From: JBBSDV01 sp038240335
GTDB lineage: Bacteria; Chloroflexota; Dehalococcoidia; DSTF01; JACRBR01
Direction of reading: 5' to 3'
NCBI GenBank assembly: GCA_038240335.1
Contig: JBBSDV010000058.1
Span: forward strand, 1 to 16,295
Length of the DNA: 16,295 nt
Part shown: positions 6,935 to 14,589 of the stretch, piece by piece
How the letters are laid out: each line of letters opens with the position of its first letter
Position numbering within the stretch: position 1 is the stretch's first letter
The notes under the pieces: model-generated
Database searches by the model: none
Told to the model about the DNA's origin: nothing
What the model saw: only the letters and a program-made list of their open reading frames with translations
Position numbers and translations under genes: made by a program

Positions 6935-8056
6935 ATGGCCGACGCGGTGCGATCGCGCCAGGGGTACCTGGTCATCGCCGACATCTCCGGCTATACCGCC
7001 TTCCTAACGGCGACCGAGCTCGAACACGCCCAGTCCATCATCGAGGAGCTGATCGCGCTCATTCGCAACCGTCTGGTCCCGGCACTCCGCTTCGTCAAGC
7101 TGGAAGGCGACGCGGTGTTTTGCTATGCGCATGACGACGCGTTTGCCGACGGCGAGCGACTGGTAGAGTTGCTCGAAGTCTGTTACTGCGATTTCTCGAA
7201 CCTGCTCTTCAACATGGCGCGCGCCACAACCTGTCAGTGCGTCGCTTGCGCGTCGATTGGGTCGCTCGGCCTCAAGTTCGTAGTGCATTTCGGCACCTTC
7301 GTCGTGCAACGAAACAAGGCTGGCGAGGACCTGGCCGGGCCGGACGTCATCCTGGTGCATCGGCTGCTCAAGAATGGGATCACCGGCCAGACGGGCATCG
7401 CTGCCTATGCCTTCTTTACGGACGCATGCCTCGGGCGGCTTCCGCCTTCGTTCAATCTTCGGCGCTACACCGAAACGATCGAGCCGTTCGCCCCAACGTC
7501 TGGCGGTGTGCATGATCTGGCACCCGTGTTGCGAGAGATGCGCGATGCGCGACGTGAATACGTCACCGCCGACGACGCGGACTGGTCAGCCAGCATTGCC
7601 GTGCGCCACCCGCCGTCCGTCGTCTGGCAGTACATCGTCAATCCAGAACAGCGGCTGCGTTGGGCCTGCGTCATGATGAACAAGACTCCGGATGCAGTGA
7701 CGCCAAACTCGCGAGGGCGGAACGGCATCGGCACGAAAAGCCACTGCAATCACAGTCCTGCCGAAGCTCACCGCGAAATCATCGATTGGCGCCCGTTCAA
7801 CTACTTCACGACCCGCGGTATGGCGCGGTTCCGGGGCGGGTTGATTCCCGCTCGGCCGATCATCGAGACATTCGAGCTCACGGCCCAGGACGATGGGAAC
7901 TCGCTCCTCTCCTACCGGGTTCATTTTGTCGGTCGCAGCCGTGTTTCGACGCTGACGCTCAGAGCGGCTTTTCTACTTCTCCGTGGCGGCGTCCGCCATG
8001 GAGGCGACAAGCTACGCGACGCTGTCGAACAAGACCTCGGACGCGCGGCGGGCTAG
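6935..8056 (+). CDS. DUF2652 (class III cyclase-fold) protein with C-terminal SRPBCC domain
   Basis: A 373-residue two-domain protein. ATG 6935 is supported by GAGGAG at 6921-6926, 8 nt upstream; the frame is open 60 codons further but without support. Residues 9-205 match DUF2652: YLVIADISGYTAFL, then KLEGDAVFCYA, a CxCxxC cluster (Cys100, Cys102, Cys105), then LKFVVHFG and DLAGPDVILVHRLLKNG. This layout follows class III nucleotide cyclases: Asp16 and Asp59 sit 43 residues apart like the two metal-binding Asp of cyclases, and Arg143 fits the transition-state Arg, but the usual Asn is Ile139. From about 215, SASIAVRHPPSVVWQYIVNP to the end reads as an SRPBCC (START-like) hydrophobic-ligand domain. 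Whether it makes a cyclic nucleotide is unknown. Confidence 0.82.
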   Translation: MADAVRSRQGYLVIADISGYTAFLTATELEHAQSIIEELIALIRNRLVPALRFVKLEGDAVFCYAHDDAFADGERLVELLEVCYCDFSNLLFNMARATTCQCVACASIGSLGLKFVVHFGTFVVQRNKAGEDLAGPDVILVHRLLKNGITGQTGIAAYAFFTDACLGRLPPSFNLRRYTETIEPFAPTSGGVHDLAPVLREMRDARREYVTADDADWSASIAVRHPPSVVWQYIVNPEQRLRWACVMMNKTPDAVTPNSRGRNGIGTKSHCNHSPAEAHREIIDWRPFNYFTTRGMARFRGGLIPARPIIETFELTAQDDGNSLLSYRVHFVGRSRVSTLTLRAAFLLLRGGVRHGGDKLRDAVEQDLGRAAG

Positions 8057-8123
8057 TTGCATTCTCGAACGGACCCTGCCGCATTCGCGAAGATTGCTTG
8101 CACAACCAAAGGGGGCGCAGGGC

Positions 8124-9059
8124 ATGCAGACCATCATCACTCGCTTAGGCTGGCTTGCGATGAGCGTGCCGGCTCTCCTGGTCCTGACAGCGGCATGCGG
8201 TGGGTCCAGTAGTCCGGCAGTGACGTCGACAGGCGGGCCGAACACCGCTACGGGGACTTCGGCGATCGTGACGAGCGCTCCGTCGCTGACGGGTGGCGGG
8301 CCGCAGGCCGCCCCCGTAGGTCTGATTGCGATTGGGCACTCGGGCCTGACCGGAGAGAACTCCGATCTCAGTAAACCGCGCATCGATGCGCCGGAGAACT
8401 CGTGGGCGACCGGAACGGCGCCCGGGCTGAACAGTATCTACCAGCGCCTGGTAGCAGTCCGACCAGAGACGGCGGGACACGTTGCGAACTTTGCCGAAGG
8501 CGGCTCGCGGGCATCCGCGCTGGCCGGACAGGCGAGCGCAGCGCTACACAAGGTTCCGGCGCCGGCCCTCGTGATCATCCAGACGATCGACAACGACATC
8601 CGCTGCGACGGCTCGGACGATGCGAGGATCGCCGACTTTGGCAAGGCAGTGGCGTCCGCCCTGGACGTCATCACGTCCGCATCTCCGGCATCCACGATCC
8701 TCGTCATGAGCCAGCCGGGCCGTCCGGAGAACGATGTCGCGGCCGTCGCGGCAGATCCCGCCCTGAAAGACCGCCTCAAGCCAGGAATGGGCATCTGTGA
8801 CACGCTCAATCCAGCAGGGGCGTTCGTGCCCGAACACATTGCGACGTTGAGGAGTATCCTCGAGAAATACGAGGCCGAACAGTCACGCGCCTGCGCGCAT
8901 GTTCCGCAGTGCCGCGACGACGGTGGCGAGGCGGCGACGAACTACACCACCTTCCTTGCCGACGCGTCTGACGACTCGGCCCACCTGACGGTGCAGGGCC
9001 TGGCACGCCTCGCGGAGACCATGTGGCCGGTAGGAGTGCGGGTGCTCGAACTCCAATGA
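8124..9059 (+). CDS. Lipoprotein with SGNH/GDSL-hydrolase-like domain
   Basis: A 311-residue exported lipoprotein. The N-terminus has Arg7, a hydrophobic stretch and the lipobox LTAAC with Cys25, followed by a Gly/Ser/Thr-rich linker to about residue 62. The rest resembles SGNH hydrolases: block I GLIAIGHSGLTGENSD with candidate nucleophile Ser73, block II-like FAEGGSRAS (Gly126 or Gly127), block III-like TIDNDIR with Asn157, and block V DDSAHLTVQG with the Asp284-x-x-His287 pair. It would act outside the cell as an esterase or acyl-transferring enzyme on an unknown substrate. ATG 8124 gives a clean signal peptide; GGGGG at 8110-8114 is an acceptable ribosome binding site. It follows the DUF2652 gene by 67 bp and may be cotranscribed. 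Confidence 0.75.
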   Translation: MQTIITRLGWLAMSVPALLVLTAACGGSSSPAVTSTGGPNTATGTSAIVTSAPSLTGGGPQAAPVGLIAIGHSGLTGENSDLSKPRIDAPENSWATGTAPGLNSIYQRLVAVRPETAGHVANFAEGGSRASALAGQASAALHKVPAPALVIIQTIDNDIRCDGSDDARIADFGKAVASALDVITSASPASTILVMSQPGRPENDVAAVAADPALKDRLKPGMGICDTLNPAGAFVPEHIATLRSILEKYEAEQSRACAHVPQCRDDGGEAATNYTTFLADASDDSAHLTVQGLARLAETMWPVGVRVLELQ

Positions 9060-9147
9060 CGGACCCGTCGCTCGCACGATGGGTTGATGGTGACTTCCCG
9101 GAGCAGCGGACTTTTAGCCCATGGCCTCCGCCCGGATTGGCCGCGGT

Positions 9148-9194
9148 ACCGGCTGATGCCCGGCAGCGCGCAAGGCGCCGCCGGGCATCAGCTG
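9148..9194. terminator. Strong bidirectional terminator-like hairpin between convergent genes
   Basis: GCTGATGCCCGGC (9152-9164) pairs perfectly with GCCGGGCATCAGC (9180-9192), a 13-bp stem. After one A/C mismatch, four more G-C pairs (9166-9169 with 9175-9178) close a 5-nt loop, giving a stem of nearly 18 pairs. It lies between the stops of the lipoprotein gene (9059) and the minus-strand surface-protein gene (9195). There is no long U-tract on either side, so termination may be weak or assisted. Confidence 0.7.
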
Positions 9195-11714
9195 TTACTT
9201 CAGCGGGCGCACGGAATCGCAGCCGAAGATTCCAATGCCCGCCGTCGTGTTTCCAATGAGGCACGCGCGCGTGTCCGTGAGGTCGATGCCCGTCTGTTCC
9301 ACCTCGTAATGCAACAGCATGTCGATGTCCTTGTCTTTGTCGACGTCCTGCATGTGCGCCATCCCGTGCTTCTCCGTGCAGTCGCGTTCGAGTGGAGCGT
9401 CGACGTCGCCGAAACATACGGAGGCGAAGCTCACGGTCGCCGGATTGAACGTATTCGTGCGCAGAATGGCGACCGAAGCGAGGCCGCCCGGCGTCAGGCT
9501 GATCGAATTCGGCACTCCACCGGGCTTAATGTCGATTTGCACCGGCAGGAAGACCCTCACGACCGCTGATGATGAGTTGTTCGCAGTGTTCGGATCCGTT
9601 GTCGTGGCCGTCACCGACGCGCTGTTGTTGAAAGTCCCGGGCTGCGAAGGTGTGACAGTCACCGTGGCTGTGACGCTCCCGCCGACGGGCACCGTGCCAA
9701 TGGCGCACGAGAATGCATTGGGCGGCGTGACCGCGCATGATTGAGGCGCCGTCGTCTCGGTTCCGAGCGTCGTCGTAAAGGTCGGTGTACCCAGCGCGTA
9801 CGTTGAACCGGCCAGCGCCGTGGTGAACGTATCCGAAAGCAGCGCGCCAGTGGGGAGGCCCGGGCTGGCGTTCGTAACGGTCACAGTGCAGGTGAATGGC
9901 GCGCCAGCCAACGCCACCTCGCCGTCATGCGAACATGACTTCGTGGTTGCGAGGTCGGCTGTGTCTTCAACGACCGGCTCCTCGGAGACGGTGAACCTCA
10001 TTTCGTACTCGCCGTCCGCGGAAAAGTCATGCGTGCCGACGCCGTATCCCGTGATGTGTTCGGTCGAGCCCTCGTTGCACAGACTCTCGTCGCTCTCGAC
10101 GAAGCACACGTCCAGCCGTGCAAAGTCGTCGTTCCTGCCTTTCTCGAACGTGACGGCCGCCGAGAGGTAGTAGCACGTCGCGTAGTTGATGGCGTTCCAG
10201 AAGTGATACAGCAGCGGAATGTCGAAGAGATCATCCGCGCAGTCCTGATCGTAGCCGCTGCTCCTGATGTGGAACGGCTTGCCGTCCTGCACCAGGAAGT
10301 CGTACGTCGGTCCGCTGAAGTTCAGCAGCCCGTTGCCGAGCAGTTCGTCGGAGTCGTAGTCGTTCAGCGTATTGTGGTCGATGCAGATGTCGTCGCCAAA
10401 CGGGTTGGGGATGTAGATGTTGCAGGTTTCCACCCAGTGATCGGCGAGCCGCGACCACTCGTCGGGCGCCTTGTCCAGATTCACGTAGAAGAACGTGCAC
10501 TCGCAGTCGCCGCCGAGCGAACCTTCGACTTCCTTGTCCGTGTGGAGATCCATCCGGTCCAGCTTGACCACGAAATGCCGGAGCGAGGCTGCGGGGTACA
10601 CCCAGCCTGTATAGATCTTGCGGGCGTACACCTCGTCGCCGCTGACACCGGTCCCGGCGAGAGGCACGCGCACGTGCAGCTCCTTCGATCCGGTGATCGC
10701 ACACGGGCTCGTCGAGTCTGCGACCGCGAGCTCGAGCTCGGGCGGGATACTGATCGTGTTCCCCGGCCCGTCCTCGAAGCTGAACGCCGGAACGGCGCTC
10801 GGCGACGGCTGGGGCGGCAGACACACCTCAAAATCAAAGTCGTTATCGATAGGCGTGACGAGGTGATCGTTGATGTCGTGCACAACGTCGAGCGTCGGCG
10901 TCTGTACGATCGTCTGGCCGTACTCGAGGATGTCCGTGATGATGCCGGCGCGACCGTGGATGTACAGATCGGTCGCCGTGACGGGCACCTGCGTCGTGCC
11001 GCTGCCGGGAAGCTCGTGCACCTGCTGCCGCATCGCCGCGATTGCGCGAGCGGGGTGAATCTCCGACCGGAAGTGGTCGACGCCATCGACCTTGGTGGCG
11101 TGGCCACAGTCAAAGACCCAGTTCCCTTCGGTCCAGACGCGGTCGCCGACGGCTGGCCACGCCCAGCGCGGGAAGAAGCGTTCGGGCTCGCCGCGCCCCG
11201 TCTCGAAGTTGCGCGTTCCGTGCTCCCACTCCATCTCGATGTCGGTCGGCGGCAGGAGATCCGCCGGGTCGATCTCCTCCTTCTCCTCGTTGGGCTCGTT
11301 CACACGCCCTAGGACCCCGGTATATTTGGGATCCACCTTGATGATCGTGTTTTGATCGTGCGTATCGTGCGTTGCCGGGAAGTCGATCGCCGCCGTCTTG
11401 CTGCGCTCGACGACGCCTTCCACCTCGCGGTAGCGGTCCGAGCGGTTGACCCAGACCCATCCTTCATCCGGGACATCGGCCTTGAGTTCAGGAGCCGTGA
11501 TCCCGAACGGGGCCAACACGCCGGACAAGAGGACATCGAACAGCGGTCCGAAGATGCTGATGGCGAAGTCCTCGCACTGGCTGCTGGTCCCTTCGATGGG
11601 CCGCGGGAGGGGCACGTCAGCCCGGGCCGGACGGCTGTCCATCTTTGCGAGGGGGATTATCAACGCAGCCAACACGATGGCCGCAAGTGCGACGCGATGA
11701 ACAAGGGTGCGCAT
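9195..11714 (-). CDS. Large secreted protein with DUF11 domain and C-terminal Asp-rich domain
   Basis: An 839-residue exported protein. ATG 11714 is chosen because GGAGGT at 11721-11726 sits 6 nt upstream and a signal peptide follows at once (hydrophobic 8-22, likely cleavage at ARA-DVP, 32/33). The frame runs further upstream without support. Residues 34-580 are not recognised; they hold many Cys and acidic residues and a motif NWVFDCGH (198-205) followed by EIHPARAI (218-225). Residues about 586-721 form a DUF11 beta-sandwich (LATTKSCSHDG...TCTVTVTNASPG...DPNTANN). Residues 726-839 match a C-terminal domain seen in many secreted proteins: QIDIKPG, SVAILRT, then Asp790/792/794/796/798 in a calcium-loop-like DVDKDKDID. 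It is probably a cell-surface or released protein; no anchor or sorting signal is visible. Enzymatic function is unknown. Confidence 0.85.
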   Translation of the reverse strand: MRTLVHRVALAAIVLAALIIPLAKMDSRPARADVPLPRPIEGTSSQCEDFAISIFGPLFDVLLSGVLAPFGITAPELKADVPDEGWVWVNRSDRYREVEGVVERSKTAAIDFPATHDTHDQNTIIKVDPKYTGVLGRVNEPNEEKEEIDPADLLPPTDIEMEWEHGTRNFETGRGEPERFFPRWAWPAVGDRVWTEGNWVFDCGHATKVDGVDHFRSEIHPARAIAAMRQQVHELPGSGTTQVPVTATDLYIHGRAGIITDILEYGQTIVQTPTLDVVHDINDHLVTPIDNDFDFEVCLPPQPSPSAVPAFSFEDGPGNTISIPPELELAVADSTSPCAITGSKELHVRVPLAGTGVSGDEVYARKIYTGWVYPAASLRHFVVKLDRMDLHTDKEVEGSLGGDCECTFFYVNLDKAPDEWSRLADHWVETCNIYIPNPFGDDICIDHNTLNDYDSDELLGNGLLNFSGPTYDFLVQDGKPFHIRSSGYDQDCADDLFDIPLLYHFWNAINYATCYYLSAAVTFEKGRNDDFARLDVCFVESDESLCNEGSTEHITGYGVGTHDFSADGEYEMRFTVSEEPVVEDTADLATTKSCSHDGEVALAGAPFTCTVTVTNASPGLPTGALLSDTFTTALAGSTYALGTPTFTTTLGTETTAPQSCAVTPPNAFSCAIGTVPVGGSVTATVTVTPSQPGTFNNSASVTATTTDPNTANNSSSAVVRVFLPVQIDIKPGGVPNSISLTPGGLASVAILRTNTFNPATVSFASVCFGDVDAPLERDCTEKHGMAHMQDVDKDKDIDMLLHYEVEQTGIDLTDTRACLIGNTTAGIGIFGCDSVRPLK

Positions 11715-11751
11715 GTGCTGACCTCCGGTGCCATGCGGGATACAATGTCGG

Positions 11752-11779
11752 ATAGTACGGTCGCGGGAACTCGTGTCAA
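11752..11779 (-). promoter_or_regulatory. Sigma-70-type promoter for the secreted DUF11 protein
   Basis: On the minus strand a perfect -35 TTGACA (11774-11779) is followed after 16 bp by -10 TACTAT (11752-11757), four of six consensus matches. The transcript would start near 11745, giving a leader of about 30 nt with GGAGGT before ATG 11714. Confidence 0.7.
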
Positions 11780-11924
11780 TCGTGAGCGCAGAAAGTCGCG
11801 TGTCGCTCGTCGGCAAACGGGTACGGGTTGGACGCGTCAGGTGCGTCCCGCTGCCGCACCAGTGCGATCGCTGCGGGCCGAGGACGCGGACGTCCGCGGT
11901 CGTGCCGCTGTCGATGCCCCACCA

Positions 11925-12009
11925 CTCTCCCAAGGTGTATAGACCCACACACGTGGACAGACGTTCGGGGACATGGTGGACACTTCTGGGAGAGGGGCGT
12001 ATAGACGCC
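11925..12009. repeat. GTATAGAC direct repeats within an interrupted inverted repeat
   Basis: GGTGTATAGACC (11934-11945) and GGCGTATAGACGCC (11996-12009) share GTATAGAC, and each is itself a short palindrome (GGT/ACC and GGCGT/ACGCC arms). CTCTCCCA (11925-11932) is the exact reverse complement of TGGGAGAG (11987-11994), and nearby GGTGT/ACAC also pair. The block ends 67 bp before ATG 12077. It looks like a regulator-binding region or a small mobile-repeat remnant. Confidence 0.45.
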
Positions 12010-12076
12010 GATCGCATCAGCGCATCGCGATCGCGCTTCGTGGCGTCATCGGCGGATGATCCCGCATACTCTCGCC

Positions 12077-13003
12077 ATGGAGCCGGAAGTCCGGTACTGC
12101 ACGGCCAGCGACGGAATCCGCATCGCCTACACGGTGACGGGCGAAGGGCCGCCTCATCTCATCGCCTCGAATCCGATGACCTCACACGTACGCCTCCAAT
12201 GGGCGCACCCAGTCTTGCGGCCCATGTTCGTGCAGTTCAGCGCTCAAAACACCTTGATTCAATTCGATCCGCGCGGCTCGGCTCTTTCCGACCGCGCGCA
12301 CGCGCGCGACATCAACGACTACGTGTTGGACATCGAGGCGGTTGTGCGTCGCCTTGATCTCGGCGAATTTGTACTGAACGCCGGCGTCATGGCGGCCCCG
12401 CCCGCGATCGCATTCGCGGCTCGGCACTCGGAGCAAGTGCAACGCTTGGTACTCGCCGACGGCTTCGCCCGCTTCGCCGACCATATCGATAACGCGCAGA
12501 TGCAAGCATTTGCCGCAGCGGCAGCGGCCGACTGGGAGATGGCCTCAGAGCTATACGGGACCATCGCGTACGGAGCCGGTCGTGAAGAATCTCGCTCACT
12601 GGGGGAGTTCGTTCGCGCGTGCGTCGGCCCAGACTACGTAGCGCACTTCTCTGTATTACGAACGATCGACGCGACGCCGTTCCTCGCTGCAGTCTCCGCG
12701 CCCACGATGGTGATGCATCACACCGGACTTCGCGTCGTCACCGTGGAAATGACGCGTGAACTCGTGTCAGGTTTGCGCGACGCGCGGCTGACCACCGTGG
12801 AGGGGGCCTGGGCCGACGATCCGGCCGGGATGGCGAAGCGCGCCGTGGATTTCCTGAGTGACGGCTGGACACAATATCGGCCTGCGCACGTCGACCGCCA
12901 CGGCGGCGTTCGGACAATACTCTTCACTGATCTCGTGGGGCCGGTCTTTGATGCGGGCTGCGAGGATCACGGTCACGCCGAAGAGGTCGGCTGGCGTGAG
13001 TGA
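12077..13003 (+). CDS. Truncated alpha/beta-hydrolase/class III cyclase fusion protein (probable pseudogene)
   Basis: A 308-residue reading frame. ATG 12077 gives MEPEVRYCTASDGIRIAY, the usual beginning of alpha/beta-hydrolase domains fused to adenylate/guanylate cyclases; ATG 12056 is an in-frame alternative. Family segments follow: FDPRGSALSDR (63-73), YVLDIEAVVRRLDL, IAFAARHSEQVQRLVLADGF (111-130) and APTMVMHHTGLRVV. The nucleophile elbow, normally GxSxG, reads AGVMA (102-106) and lacks Ser, and the usual catalytic His region reads VEGAWADDP, so hydrolase activity is unlikely. At 278-288 the frame enters the cyclase domain (VRTILFTDLVG), then continues as unrelated text for 20 residues to the stop. 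The remaining cyclase domain is missing. No clear ribosome binding site precedes either start. Confidence 0.75.
   Translation: MEPEVRYCTASDGIRIAYTVTGEGPPHLIASNPMTSHVRLQWAHPVLRPMFVQFSAQNTLIQFDPRGSALSDRAHARDINDYVLDIEAVVRRLDLGEFVLNAGVMAAPPAIAFAARHSEQVQRLVLADGFARFADHIDNAQMQAFAAAAAADWEMASELYGTIAYGAGREESRSLGEFVRACVGPDYVAHFSVLRTIDATPFLAAVSAPTMVMHHTGLRVVTVEMTRELVSGLRDARLTTVEGAWADDPAGMAKRAVDFLSDGWTQYRPAHVDRHGGVRTILFTDLVGPVFDAGCEDHGHAEEVGWRE
12941..12991 (-). pseudogene. Inverted fragment of a class III cyclase domain
   Basis: Read on the minus strand, 12991 to 12941 encodes ADLFGVTVILAARIKDR. This matches the late signature of class III cyclases (D-L-F-G-x-x-V-x-L-A-A-R-I, with the transition-state Arg). 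It directly abuts, in opposite orientation, the plus-strand cyclase start VRTILFTDLVG (12908-12940). It has no start codon or domain around it, so it is a relic of an inversion or rearrangement. The position of the metal-binding Asn is occupied by Ile in this copy. Confidence 0.6.
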
Positions 13004-13032
13004 TGAATCGACGAAGGACCGTATTGCACACA

Positions 13033-13051
13033 GCACGCAAGCTGCGCGTGC
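13033..13051. repeat. Short inverted repeat upstream of the oxidoreductase-heliorhodopsin pair
   Basis: GCACGC (13033-13038) and GCGTGC (13046-13051) are reverse complements around a 7-nt loop, in the 100-bp gap before ATG 13104. It could be an operator half-site pair or a short hairpin. I found no convincing -35/-10 pair in this gap. Confidence 0.3.
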
Positions 13052-13103
13052 GTAAGTACGTCGAACGATACGCACCGGAACGTGGTCAAGAGGTCGCAAC
13101 AAC

Positions 13104-14564
13104 ATGAACGTGCTCGTCGCTGGTGCCACCGGTTTCGTTGGCTCTCATCTTGTACCGGAACTGCTCGCGCGAGGGCACCGCGTTCGCTGCCTGACACGTG
13201 ATCCAGGCCGTTCTCGCGGCCGGCTACCGGAGCAAGCTGAAGTCGTTCGCGGCGACGTTCACGACCCGGCATCGCTCGCCGACGCATTCGCGGGGGTTGA
13301 CGCCGCGTACTACCTCGTGCATTCGATGGAGGGGAGCGAATTCGACTTCGAGGAGCGCGACCGCGACGGTGCGCGCCGGTTCGCGCACGCGGCCGAGAGT
13401 GCGCGCGTCAAGCGCGTCGTCTTTCTCGGCGGTCTTGGCGACGAGTCGTCGCAGCTGAGCGCGCATCTGCGGAGCCGCCAGGAAGTGGGCAACGTACTGC
13501 GATCGGGCGCCACGCCGGTGACAGAAATGCGTGCCGGCCTGATCATCGGCCCAGGCTCGGCGTCGTACATCATGCTGCAGCAACTCGTCGAGCGGTTGCC
13601 GGTGATGATCACGCCGCGTTGGGTGGAGACGCGAACGCAGCCCATCGCGATCAGCGACGTCATTCGCTACTTGGCCGCGGCGCTCGATGACTTATCGGAC
13701 GCGGACGCGTTGTACGAGATCGGCGGCCCGGAGGTGATGACATACCGATCCATGATGATGCGGTACGCGCGTGCGCGCGGTCTCAGCCGGGTCATGTTTC
13801 CCGTCCCGGTGCTGACGCCGCGACTGTCGTCATACTGGGTCGATGTCATCACCGACGTCTCCGCCGCGCTTGCGAGGCCGCTCATCGAGGGGTTGCGCAG
13901 TGAGATGATCGTCCGGAACGACGCTGCCACGCGCGCGTTCGGTCCGCCGGAAGTCGGCTTCGAGCAGGCGATCGGGGTCGCCGAACGAGCGCGATCGGGC
14001 GGCCGTGAGTTACCTCTCGCGTGGCTCCGGCGGCTGCCGCGGCATCTGCTGGGTTTCGCGAACCGGCGCCTGCTGCCAGCCGTCCTCTCCGACGAACAGG
14101 TGCGCCGCTCATCCGTGGATCCCGCCGCGTTGTGGCGGAGTGCGATCGCGGTCGGCGGGCGGCAGGGTTACCCGATGCTCGATCCCCTGTGGCAGCTGCG
14201 CGGTTTGTTCGATCGGCTCGTCGGGGGACCGGGGATGAATCGCTCCGGACCACCGGCCGGGGAGGTGCAGGTCGGCGACCGTCTGGATTTCTGGAACGTC
14301 ATCGAACTCGATGCCGGGCACCGTCTGCGCATGCACGCCCTGATGAAGGTCCCAGGCGAGGCAGAGCTTGAGCTCGCCGTCCATTCTGAGGACGGTAAGA
14401 GCGTCCTCGTGCAGACGGCGCGTTTCAGCCCCAGCGGCATCGCGGGAAGGCTCTACTGGTTCGCGCTGTATCCGATGCACCTGATCATCTTCTCCGGAAT
14501 GGCGTCGCGGATCGTGAAGCGAGCGGAAGCGCATCGACAGCTTGGGGGCCATCGCCCCGAATGA
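13104..14564 (+). CDS. YbjT-like NAD(P)-binding (atypical SDR) protein with DUF2867 domain
   Basis: A 486-residue protein. An atypical short-chain-dehydrogenase Rossmann fold starts at the N-terminus with GATGFVG (7-13), RGDVHD (49-54), YYLVHSM (69-75) and RVVFLGGLGD (104-113); TEMRAGLIIGPGSASY and YEIGGPEVMTY follow. There is no classical YxxxK catalytic pair, as in other atypical SDRs. From about 330 to 475 a DUF2867 domain follows, with DFWNV and a hydrophobic end YWFALYPMHLIIF (451-463) that may touch the membrane. The order resembles E. coli YbjT, a putative oxidoreductase of unknown substrate and similar length. ATG 13104 has AAGAGGT at 13088-13094. The stop is 25 bp before the heliorhodopsin start, so the two are probably one transcript. 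Confidence 0.87.
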   Translation: MNVLVAGATGFVGSHLVPELLARGHRVRCLTRDPGRSRGRLPEQAEVVRGDVHDPASLADAFAGVDAAYYLVHSMEGSEFDFEERDRDGARRFAHAAESARVKRVVFLGGLGDESSQLSAHLRSRQEVGNVLRSGATPVTEMRAGLIIGPGSASYIMLQQLVERLPVMITPRWVETRTQPIAISDVIRYLAAALDDLSDADALYEIGGPEVMTYRSMMMRYARARGLSRVMFPVPVLTPRLSSYWVDVITDVSAALARPLIEGLRSEMIVRNDAATRAFGPPEVGFEQAIGVAERARSGGRELPLAWLRRLPRHLLGFANRRLLPAVLSDEQVRRSSVDPAALWRSAIAVGGRQGYPMLDPLWQLRGLFDRLVGGPGMNRSGPPAGEVQVGDRLDFWNVIELDAGHRLRMHALMKVPGEAELELAVHSEDGKSVLVQTARFSPSGIAGRLYWFALYPMHLIIFSGMASRIVKRAEAHRQLGGHRPE

Positions 14565-14589
14565 TCTGGCCATCTAGAGGAGGGAACGC

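Larger units (their letters stand above)
11715..12076. other. 362-bp divergent intergenic region
   Basis: This gap separates the minus-strand surface-protein gene from the plus-strand hydrolase remnant. It holds the surface-protein promoter (11752-11779), a pair of GTATAGAC repeats and an interrupted inverted repeat (11925-12009). The open frames crossing it lack recognisable motifs. I see no RNA gene. Confidence 0.6.

Noticed and set aside
10029..11312. 427-codon open frame on the plus strand
   Set aside because: It is antisense to the secreted DUF11 protein, has biased Val/Arg/Asp composition and no domain motifs; the minus frame has signal peptide, promoter and ribosome binding site.
11715..12017. 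101-codon upstream extension of the secreted protein
   Set aside because: The extension has no motif; GGAGGT, the promoter and the signal peptide all place the start at 11714.
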